Source: CAZWRV01 sp964636325 (GTDB lineage: Bacteria; Verrucomicrobiota; Lentisphaeria; Victivallales; GWF2-50-93). Taken from it: 20,817 nucleotides of DNA. Location: positions 1 through 20,817 of the forward strand of contig CAZWRV010000111.1 in NCBI GenBank assembly GCA_964636325.1, read 5' to 3'. This document shows positions 14,648-20,817 of the stretch, piece after piece. Position 1 is the first letter of the stretch. Each line of letters opens with the position of its first letter. The notes beneath the pieces were generated by a model that saw only the letters and a program-made list of their open reading frames with translations, had not been told where the DNA came from and searched no databases. The position numbers were made by a program, and so were the translations under genes.

Positions 14648-14742
14648 GCAGCGCAGGCGTCTTCATTATCACCTGCTCGATTCCGGCCTACGGCAAGGAC
14701 AAGGAACTCCTGGGCGTCATCACCGCCGACCTGGGCATATAG
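14641..14742 (+). pseudogene. fragment of a Cache-type sensor domain gene
   Basis: The plus-strand frame reads GVFIITCSIPAYGKDKELLG followed by VITADLGI and a TAG stop at 14740-14742. The 'P-Y-x(n)-LLGVITADL' pattern is characteristic of dCache/PDC extracellular sensor domains of receptors and kinases. No start codon or further Cache sequence is found upstream; the frame runs at once into the promoter region of the divergent small gene. It appears to be a decayed or transferred remnant of about 34 codons. Only the motif supports it. Confidence 0.5.
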
Positions 14743-14794
14743 AGCTTGTAGCCCCTCTGAAACTTTGTTTCCGTTCTCCGTTGCCCGTTCGCCG

Positions 14795-15064
14795 TCATCT
14801 GTAATCTTTCTCGCGAGCTTTGTCGCAAACTTTGTTGTTGCCATGATGTCGTAGTTCGGCTATGTGGATCGCTCCGATACGGTCGGCGCCGCCGACGGCG
14901 GCAAATTTTTCATCCCTGCTGACGGCGATGCTTGAAAGGATGTTGCTTGCGGAGGGACCGTCGAAATAACCGTGGATGTTGTAGATAAGGAACCCGAGCT
15001 GCCTGAGCCCTTTCTTGTCGTCGTAGTAGAAGAACATTTTGAACTTATACGTCCTTTGCTCCAT
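14795..15064 (-). CDS. small hypothetical protein ending inside a dispersed repeat
   Basis: 89 residues, not recognised. The start is well supported: AAGGAG lies 8 nt before the ATG. The N-terminus is aromatic and basic (MEQRTYKFKMFFYYDDKKG), the middle is IYNIHGYFDGPSASNI, and SSIAVSRDEKFAAVGGADRI (residues 44-63) is vaguely like a WD40 or lactonase blade. The last 14-15 codons (NNKVCDKAREKDYR) are provided by the 12-bp-period repeat at 14801-14840, so the original gene was probably longer and was cut by the repeat. It could be a live short gene or a 5' fragment. Confidence 0.5.
   Translation of the reverse strand: MEQRTYKFKMFFYYDDKKGLRQLGFLIYNIHGYFDGPSASNILSSIAVSRDEKFAAVGGADRIGAIHIAELRHHGNNKVCDKAREKDYR
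14801..14840 (-). repeat. third copy of the 12-bp-period tail, without hairpins
   Basis: On the minus strand the units AACAAAGTTTGC (14836-14825), GACAAAGCTCGC (14824-14813) and GAGAAAGATTAC (14812-14801) match the tails of the two BIME-like elements at 268-303 and 2829-2864. The GGAG-footed hairpins are absent here. The repeat lies at the 3' end of the 89-residue gene. Confidence 0.65.
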
Positions 15065-15140
15065 ATGTTCCGCTCCTTGATCGGATGAAAAGCTTTCTTA
15101 TGTCGTGCTTAAATAAATGTTATCTCAGCTGGACGGGAAG

Positions 15141-16349
15141 TCACTTGTCCTTGTCTGCGGCAGAGAAATATATGAAAATGGGCTGTACCGTGTCTGAAAT
15201 CCGGAAGGACTTTTTCACATGCTCTTTCGCGGCATTACCCATCCGCCCGGAAAGCGAACGGTCGGCCAGCAGCTTCCCTATTGCCGCTGACAAGGCTTCC
15301 GGATTGTCCGGTTCAACAAGTATGCCGTTTACTCCGTCCCGGATCAGTTCCGGAATTCCGCCGACGGCGCTTGCGACGACGGGCCTGCCGAGGGCCATCG
15401 CCTCGAGTATCACGTTCGGGATTCCGTCGCAGTCAAGGTTTTTCGCGATCCTTCCGGGGTGCACAAGCATTATTGAATCCGCCATCAGCCTTTTGACTTG
15501 CCCGAGATCTTTTTCTCCAGTGAGTTCGACTGTGGTCAGTTTCAGTTCTTTGATCAGTGCTTCAAGCTTCATCAACTGAGGCCCGTCGCCCACGATCAGG
15601 CAGCGTGGCCTCAGGCCTTGGTCCGCAAGGATCTTCAAAGCCCGCAGCAGGACGTCGAAGCCCTTCTTCTCCTCGAGCCGTCCGACCGCGATGATATGGC
15701 CGGGATTGCCGGAGATTTCAAACTCTGCCGGTTCGAGCCCGTGATACATCAGGGTGATCCTTCCGCCTAAATGCTCTTGATGTAAATCTTCCAATATGTT
15801 CTTCCCGAACATGGAGCAGACGAATATCCTGTCGGTATCGCTGATTCGTCTGGCGATAATCCGGTGGGGCTGCGTGAAGATGTCCCAGGCGTGCGCCGAG
15901 ACGCTCCACTTGCAGGCGTAAAGTTCCGCAAGAATTCGCGCAACATCCGCGGCGACATATGCGAAATGCGCATGGACGTGATCCGGCTCGAAATCTGCGG
16001 ATTCCGCAATAGCGGCAGCAATTAACAAGCCCTTCAGCCTCTGGAACATGAAGCGCAGTGAGAAGCGAAATTCGCATGCCGCGGAAAGAAGAAGCCTCGC
16101 GAAGAGGGCAGGGCGCTTGAAGGCCGCTACAAAAACCGCGCAGACTTTTTTCGAGCGAGGCAGGCTGTCCAGATAAAAAACTTTCACTTCCTGTGGAGCT
16201 GCGGCATCGCCGGCGATGGATAGCGCCGGCCTGTTTAGCGCGCAGACCTGTATGTCCACGCCGAGCCTCCTCAGCGCGAGGATTTCCCGGAGGATGAAGT
16301 TCTCGGTGAGATTCGGGAATTTGTCGAGGATGTATAAGACTTTAGCCAT
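15141..16349 (-). CDS. GT4-family glycosyltransferase, WcaL-like
   Basis: 402 residues from the ATG at 16349, giving MAKVLYILDKFPNLTENFIL, the typical start of this subgroup. The frame is open to 16397, but those codons are 10-bp tandem repeats. Key features are VHAHFAYVAADVA (125-137), SAHAWDIF (151-158), VGRLEEKKGFDVLL (222-235), IVGDGPQL (252-259) and DGIPNVILEAM (308-318), then PVVASAVGGIPELIRDGVNG. The first acidic residue of the E-x7-E motif is Asp308 rather than Glu, which occurs in part of the family. It probably adds a sugar to a lipid-linked surface-polysaccharide precursor. It lies 60 bp downstream of another GT4 gene, separated only by repeats, so they are likely one transcript. 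The ribosome-binding AGG falls within the last repeat unit. Confidence 0.92.
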   Translation of the reverse strand: MAKVLYILDKFPNLTENFILREILALRRLGVDIQVCALNRPALSIAGDAAAPQEVKVFYLDSLPRSKKVCAVFVAAFKRPALFARLLLSAACEFRFSLRFMFQRLKGLLIAAAIAESADFEPDHVHAHFAYVAADVARILAELYACKWSVSAHAWDIFTQPHRIIARRISDTDRIFVCSMFGKNILEDLHQEHLGGRITLMYHGLEPAEFEISGNPGHIIAVGRLEEKKGFDVLLRALKILADQGLRPRCLIVGDGPQLMKLEALIKELKLTTVELTGEKDLGQVKRLMADSIMLVHPGRIAKNLDCDGIPNVILEAMALGRPVVASAVGGIPELIRDGVNGILVEPDNPEALSAAIGKLLADRSLSGRMGNAAKEHVKKSFRISDTVQPIFIYFSAADKDK

Positions 16350-16353
16350 CGTA

Positions 16354-16393
16354 ACCTGCCGATACCTACCGATGCCTGCCGAAACCTGTCGAG
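16354..16393. repeat. 10-bp tandem array (ACCTGYCGAT family)
   Basis: Four clear units: ACCTGCCGAT, ACCTACCGAT, GCCTGCCGAA and ACCTGTCGAG. The array fills the gap between two glycosyltransferase genes and provides the translation-initiation region of the downstream one. CATCCACCCACCC at 16410-16422, at the 3' end of the preceding gene, is a relative of the ATCCATCC family. Confidence 0.65.
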
Positions 16394-16409
16394 ACACTGC
16401 CCAAGCGAA

Positions 16410-17546
16410 TCATCCACCCACCCAACCTTTCAAGCCTAAAGCCTTTTTGTAGACCTCAAGCGTGGTGTCCGCGGTCTTTTCCCATGTCAGCGAGGCGGCC
16501 CTTTCAAAGCCTTTTTGAATGAAGGTCTTGCGCAGTGCCTTGTCTTCTGCGAAATTCGCAAGCGCCCGGGCCATGCCGTCGACGTCCGTCGGCGGGACGC
16601 ATACCGCGGCACCGGCCGTTGTTTCCGGCAGTGCCCCGCGGTCCGAGCAGACCACAGGAACTCCGCATGCCATCGCCTCCAGGACAGGAATTCCAAACCC
16701 TTCGTCCAGCGAAGGAAAGAAGAAGATGTCCGCCAGCGAATACAGAGCAGAGAGGTCGGCGACCGGCACATAGCCGGGAGCTATAAGCTCCTCTCCGAGG
16801 CCTAGCCGTCTTATCAGCGCGTCCGCCTCCTCCGTCCCCCACGCTTTCCTTCCGGCCAGGACAAGCTTGTAGCCTTCGACCTTGTTTCTAAATTCGGCGA
16901 AGGTGCGGAGTATTCCGGGGATGTTCTTCTTCGGCTCGTGGTTCGAGGCAAAGAGGATGAATTTTTCCGGCAGGCCGTATTTATTGCGAACATGATCCAG
17001 AAGATTTTGATCTTCCACCTTCTTGAAGATCGGAGATGCGGCGAACGGGATCACATTTATCCTTGCCGCATCGACGCTGAAAAGTTCGATCAGCTGGTCC
17101 TTAACTATCTTCGACGGGACGATCATCTGTGCCGCGTTCCTTGCGCTTCTGCCGAGGAGCATCCGGTAGTACAGCCGGTTTGAAATCCTGCATAGCTCCG
17201 GCCTGAGGAAGACAGTGAGGTCATGGATGGTGACGACGGTCGGGCAGGGGGAATTGCATGGAGCGATGTATCCGGGGCAGTGCAGAAGCTCGCAGCCTAG
17301 GCTGCGAGCTCGGCCGGGCAGCACAAGATGTTCCCAGGCTATCCTTGCAACACGGCTTCCGGGTGCGAAATTCGCAGAATGGACGGTCGCCTCCGGGAAG
17401 GGATGGCTGTCCCTGGCGCGGGCGCCGACGAAGACGTGGAGGTCGCGCCCCAGCCGGCGCGACAGCATGCCGGCCAGGGTGGAAATCGTTATCTCCACCC
17501 CCGAAAAGTAGCCCCCTAGAAGAGCCGCATTGTAGGCGACGCGCAT
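16410..17546 (-). CDS. GT4-family glycosyltransferase, mannosyltransferase B-like
   Basis: 378 residues. The start MRVAYNAALLGGYFSGVEITI carries the Gly-rich loop; HCPGYIAPC (89-97) and VTIHDL (105-110) belong to the acceptor domain. FASNHEPKKNIPGILRTF at 199-216 is the GxxxxxKN-type hinge. Glu282 and Glu290 form E-x7-E (EGFGIPVLE), followed by PVVCSDRGALPETTAGAAV. The organisation resembles GT4 mannosyltransferases of O-antigen or capsule clusters; the actual sugar is unknown. AGG 5-7 nt before the ATG supports the start. It is the first gene of the minus-strand polysaccharide cluster. Its final codons (KGWVGG) are encoded by tandem-repeat DNA, indicating that repeats have extended or replaced the original C-terminus. 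Confidence 0.93.
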   Translation of the reverse strand: MRVAYNAALLGGYFSGVEITISTLAGMLSRRLGRDLHVFVGARARDSHPFPEATVHSANFAPGSRVARIAWEHLVLPGRARSLGCELLHCPGYIAPCNSPCPTVVTIHDLTVFLRPELCRISNRLYYRMLLGRSARNAAQMIVPSKIVKDQLIELFSVDAARINVIPFAASPIFKKVEDQNLLDHVRNKYGLPEKFILFASNHEPKKNIPGILRTFAEFRNKVEGYKLVLAGRKAWGTEEADALIRRLGLGEELIAPGYVPVADLSALYSLADIFFFPSLDEGFGIPVLEAMACGVPVVCSDRGALPETTAGAAVCVPPTDVDGMARALANFAEDKALRKTFIQKGFERAASLTWEKTADTTLEVYKKALGLKGWVGG

Positions 17547-17652
17547 AGGAACCTGAAAAGTTTCGGATTAAATCTACAATGTCTACCATTATTTACTAAA
17601 TTTTGAGCATGTTTTGAAAAAATAGTTTCAGCGGCTGAATTATTCACAAACT

Positions 17653-17681
17653 TTTAGCAAGCAGAACTGTTTGTTTATAAT
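17653..17681 (+). promoter_or_regulatory. candidate promoter of the GH1 gene
   Basis: A perfect -10 hexamer TATAAT (17676-17681) lies 16 bp from a weak -35 TTAGCA (17654-17659). The predicted leader is only about 15 nt and contains the ribosome-binding site AGGAAGG (17689-17695), 7 nt before the ATG. Confidence 0.5.
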
Positions 17682-17702
17682 TCAGGATAGGAAGGCTGAA
17701 CG

Positions 17703-19061
17703 ATGAAATTCCCTGAAAATTTCGTGTGGGGCGCCGCGACCGCGGCATACCAGATCGAGGGCGCAGTCCGCGAGGACGGGCGCGGGATGTCGGTGTGGGA
17801 CATGCTCTGCAGGAAGCCCGGTGCGATATGGGGCGGGCATTCTGGAGAAAACGCCTGCGACCACTACCACCGCTGGCGCGAAGACGTGGCGCTGATGAAG
17901 AAGCTCGGCATCAAGGGATACAGGATGTCCGTCGCCTGGCCGCGCATCTTCCCTGAAGGAACCGGTAAGTTGAATGTTAAGGGCATGACCTTCTATGAAC
18001 GGCTGGTGGACGCGCTGCTCGAAGCCGGCATCCAGCCGTGGATCACTCTTTTCCACTGGGACTACCCGTATGAGCTGTATTGCCGGGGCGGCTGGCTCAA
18101 CCGCGACTCTATAGACTGGTTCGCGGACTACGCCGATGCTGTCGTAGGGAGATTGTCCGACCGGGTGACGAACTGGATGACATTCAACGAGCCGCAGATA
18201 TTTCTTGCGCTCGGACATGTATCGGGCGTCCATGCTCCCGGGATGAAATATGCGGACGCCGAGATGCTGAGGGCCTGCCATCACGCATTCTGCGCGCACG
18301 GGAAGGCAGTCAAGGCGATGAGGGCATACGCCAGGAAAAAGCTCCAGATCGGATTCGCACCTGCGGGCTTTGTGAAAATTCCGCCGGGGAAAAGCAGGAA
18401 GGACGTCGAGCTTGCACGTGCTGCGATGTTCGCAGTCACGAACCGAGGTCATTTCAACAACGCATTCTACATGGATCCGATGCTTCTTGGCAGATATCCC
18501 GAGGATCATGTCGGACTTTTTAAAGATGTTCTGCCGCCGGTCAAGAACGGCGACATGGAGCTCATGTGCCAGCCGCTGGACTTCCTCGGCATAAACATCT
18601 ACGGGGGAGCGACAGTCGGCCCCCGTGCCAACAACGCCGGAGATTATCCTGAACGGCAGGAAGCGATCGGCCATCCGATCACAATGATGGGTTGGCACAC
18701 GGTTCCGGAATCGCTCTACTGGGGGCCCCGCTTCCTCCATGAGCGCTACAAGCTGCCGATCGTCATAACCGAGAACGGGATGTCCGGCCACGACTGGGTG
18801 ACGGACGACGGAAAGGTCCACGATCCGTATCGCATCCATTTCACAGGCCAGTATCTCAAGGCGCTCGGCCGCGCAATCGGCGACGGCGTGGATGTCCGCG
18901 GATATTTCCACTGGTCTCTCATGGACAACTTCGAATGGGGCGAGGGCTACAAGCAGCGCTTCGGACTCGTCCACGTCGACTACACGACCTTCAAGCGAAC
19001 CCCAAAGGACAGCTTCGAATGGTATAGGAGGGTGATCGAGTGCAACGGTCGTTGCCTGTAA
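17703..19061 (+). CDS. GH1 family beta-glucosidase
   Basis: 452 residues, full length for GH1 and without a signal peptide, so cytoplasmic. It opens with FPENFVWGAATAAYQIEGA, the family N-terminal signature. The acid/base is Glu163 in TFNEP and the nucleophile Glu357 in ITENG. SLMDNFEW at 405-412 provides the sugar-binding Trp/Glu pair. Other contacts visible are Gln17, His118 in LFHWD and Asn162. It hydrolyses terminal beta-linked glucose or related sugars from oligosaccharides by the retaining mechanism; beta-galactosidase or fucosidase side activity is common in the family. It stands alone on the plus strand between two minus-strand units, with its own promoter. No transporter or regulator is adjacent. 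No residue needed for catalysis is missing. Confidence 0.96.
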   Translation: MKFPENFVWGAATAAYQIEGAVREDGRGMSVWDMLCRKPGAIWGGHSGENACDHYHRWREDVALMKKLGIKGYRMSVAWPRIFPEGTGKLNVKGMTFYERLVDALLEAGIQPWITLFHWDYPYELYCRGGWLNRDSIDWFADYADAVVGRLSDRVTNWMTFNEPQIFLALGHVSGVHAPGMKYADAEMLRACHHAFCAHGKAVKAMRAYARKKLQIGFAPAGFVKIPPGKSRKDVELARAAMFAVTNRGHFNNAFYMDPMLLGRYPEDHVGLFKDVLPPVKNGDMELMCQPLDFLGINIYGGATVGPRANNAGDYPERQEAIGHPITMMGWHTVPESLYWGPRFLHERYKLPIVITENGMSGHDWVTDDGKVHDPYRIHFTGQYLKALGRAIGDGVDVRGYFHWSLMDNFEWGEGYKQRFGLVHVDYTTFKRTPKDSFEWYRRVIECNGRCL

Positions 19062-19135
19062 ATTTCAAGCACCAATTGACCAAATTCCAGATATACTCCT
19101 TCAGACTGAAAAATTCACATTAGTTTAGCCAGTGT

Positions 19136-19218
19136 GAAACTTAAAGTCGCGCAGGTATTCTTACCTGCGATGCCGCAGACAGGAATGTCTGCGTTACTTG
19201 AGGCGAGTTTCAGGTGAG
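19136..19218 (+). repeat. 83-bp direct repeat, copy 1, with two hairpins
   Basis: Identical to the segment at 19258-19340 except for one base. Hairpin a: CGCAGGTA (19150-19157), loop TTCT, TACCTGCG (19162-19169). Hairpin b: CGCAGACA (19174-19181), loop GGAA, TGTCTGCG (19186-19193). GAAACT at the start and AGTTTC near the end can close the unit as a three-way junction. ATTCTT in hairpin a can pair with AGGAAT in hairpin b with one wobble. Confidence 0.85.
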
Positions 19219-19225
19219 TGCCGCT

Positions 19226-19245
19226 CTGGCGGGGAAATCCGCCAG
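19226..19245 (+). other. hairpin between the direct repeats
   Basis: CTGGCGG (19226-19232) pairs with CCGCCAG (19239-19245) around the loop GGAAAT. Immediately after it, CAGTTCTGTCG and AGAAACT match the 5' module of the BIME-like copy at 147-303, linking the two repeat families. Confidence 0.55.
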
Positions 19246-19257
19246 TTCTGTCGGGGA

Positions 19258-19340
19258 GAAACTTAAAGTCGCGCAGGTATTCCTACCTGCGATGCCGCAG
19301 ACAGGAATGTCTGCGTTACTTGAGGCGAGTTTCAGGTGAG
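19258..19340 (+). repeat. 83-bp direct repeat, copy 2, with two hairpins
   Basis: Period from copy 1 is 122 bp. It differs by a single T-to-C change in the loop of hairpin a, giving ATTCCT, which is the exact reverse complement of AGGAAT in hairpin b. The region 19062-19536 between the GH1 and pilin genes therefore holds this repeat pair, a hairpin and a possible terminator; I see no gene in it. Confidence 0.85.
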
Positions 19341-19411
19341 GCTTTATGGACCCTTGCCCCGGCTGGGGCCAAATTCAAACATCCTGATCCGTGGAAAATA
19401 CCAATATGGTG

Positions 19412-19442
19412 AAATACCGGCCCCCGAAAGGTATTTATTTTA
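19412..19442 (+). terminator. possible intrinsic terminator
   Basis: AAATACC (19412-19418) pairs with GGTATTT (19430-19436), followed by the T-rich ATTTTAATT. It could end GH1 transcription on the plus strand, although it is 350 bp beyond that stop codon. The reverse strand has a weaker T-tract. Confidence 0.35.
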
Positions 19443-19536
19443 ATTCAAATTTCCGGCGCCCCGCCCTGAAAAGCCGCATCGGCATTTTCCAGCCATCTTT
19501 AAGCTTTTCACGGTGGGCGGGCCAGGAAATCAGAAA

Positions 19537-20442
<906 letters not shown>

Positions 20443-20487
20443 CCCGCCTCCGGAGCTTGTACGATTCCATCCATATATTTTAAAATG

Positions 20488-20516
20488 ATTATATCATGGT
20501 TCCTGGCGTATGTCAA
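20488..20516 (-). promoter_or_regulatory. perfect-consensus sigma-70 promoter of the pseudopilin gene
   Basis: On the minus strand, TTGACA (20516-20511) and TATAAT (20493-20488) are separated by exactly 17 bp. The predicted start near 20481 leaves a leader of about 40 nt to the ATG at 20442. The sequence directly shows both hexamers without mismatch. Confidence 0.85.
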
Positions 20517-20596
20517 GCAGGATATTGACTTAACGGAAAAATACGGCCCAAAGATGCCCGCCGCAAGGCGGTTGCGGTCTTTCGGTTTTGCCCCGC

Positions 20597-20626
20597 ACCC
20601 TTCGAGAACCTTCGACACCTCGGTAT
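20597..20626. repeat. degenerate 10-bp array
   Basis: ACCCTTCGAG, AACCTTCGAC and ACCTCGGTAT are weak relatives of the 10-bp family seen at 16354-16393. The rest of 20517-20817 has a small hairpin (CCGCC/GGCGG near 20561) and AT-rich DNA with a CAAATTCC motif; no gene is evident. Confidence 0.4.
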
Positions 20627-20817
20627 CGGCGGTCTCTCAGAATGCGAGGCAAATTCCAAAATCTCCGTAATCAAAATGTAAAATATTCAGCCTAAAGGAG
20701 TATAACGCGGCTCCCGGCAGTTCAACGTTTCTTAGGCATTCGGAAGATGTTTCCTTCAATAGTTCTACTTTGGTAAATATAAATGCAAAGCTTTTCGTCT
20801 AGCCTTGGATTCCGACG

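Noticed and set aside
14632..14844. Minus-strand ORF starting MATTKFATKLARKI
   Set aside because: Its N-terminus is the translated 12-bp repeat and the rest is antisense to the Cache fragment, so it is a repeat-derived open frame rather than a gene.
17682..18974. Minus-strand open frame of 430 codons opposite the GH1 gene
   Set aside because: GH1 on the plus strand has all catalytic motifs and a good ribosome-binding site; the antisense frame is a GC-driven shadow.
19136..19340. Two direct repeats considered as a CRISPR array or transposon ends
   Set aside because: Only two 83-bp units with a 39-bp gap, internal hairpins, no cas genes, no transposase between them and no target-site duplication visible.

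Overview
The window looks like a chromosomal piece of a Gram-negative, polysaccharide-degrading bacterium, most likely from the PVC superphylum, with Lentisphaerota as first guess. The main clues are a pseudopilin with a Ser rather than Gly before a [24 protein letters not shown]-type leader, several large secreted IPT/carbohydrate-binding proteins, a URO-D-like protein of a kind I associate with such genomes, and intergenic DNA full of short tandem repeats and hairpin elements. This placement is inference from protein style; no rRNA, tRNA or other phylogenetic marker is present.

Layout. Positions 1-339 hold a paired-hairpin repeat. Positions 340-2613 carry a minus-strand housekeeping group: purE, then a secreted S41-peptidase-like protein that has lost its catalytic residues, then a TsaC-type threonylcarbamoyl-AMP synthase. 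Positions 2614-3036 hold a second copy of the paired-hairpin repeat. A plus-strand secreted protein (3037-5634) combines IPT-like modules, a formylglycine-generating-enzyme-like domain without catalytic cysteines, and three carboxypeptidase-regulatory-like modules. It converges on a minus-strand group: an 890-residue secreted IPT protein, a URO-D-superfamily protein whose start is 20 bp beyond that gene's stop, and a small secreted CBM-like protein.

Positions 10479-17546 form a minus-strand surface-polysaccharide cluster with three GT4 glycosyltransferases and a MurJ/MVF-type flippase. It is interrupted at 13460-15064 by what looks like accessory DNA: a nucleotidyltransferase plus small partner that resembles a toxin-antitoxin or AbiE-type pair, a fragment of a Cache sensor gene, and a small ORF ending inside a repeat. 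Next come a plus-strand GH1 beta-glucosidase (17703-19061), a region with two 83-bp direct repeats built from hairpins, and a minus-strand pseudopilin driven by a perfect consensus sigma-70 promoter.

The most notable non-coding feature is a set of dispersed elements. Two copies of a BIME/REP-like element carry inverted GGAG feet, and their paired hairpin tips differ between copies yet stay complementary within each copy. Both have a 12-bp-period tail that occurs again, without the hairpins, inside the accessory island. The 83-bp repeats also have complementary loops and share a short module with the BIME-like elements. Independent 7-, 8- and 10-bp tandem arrays sit in the leaders of several genes.
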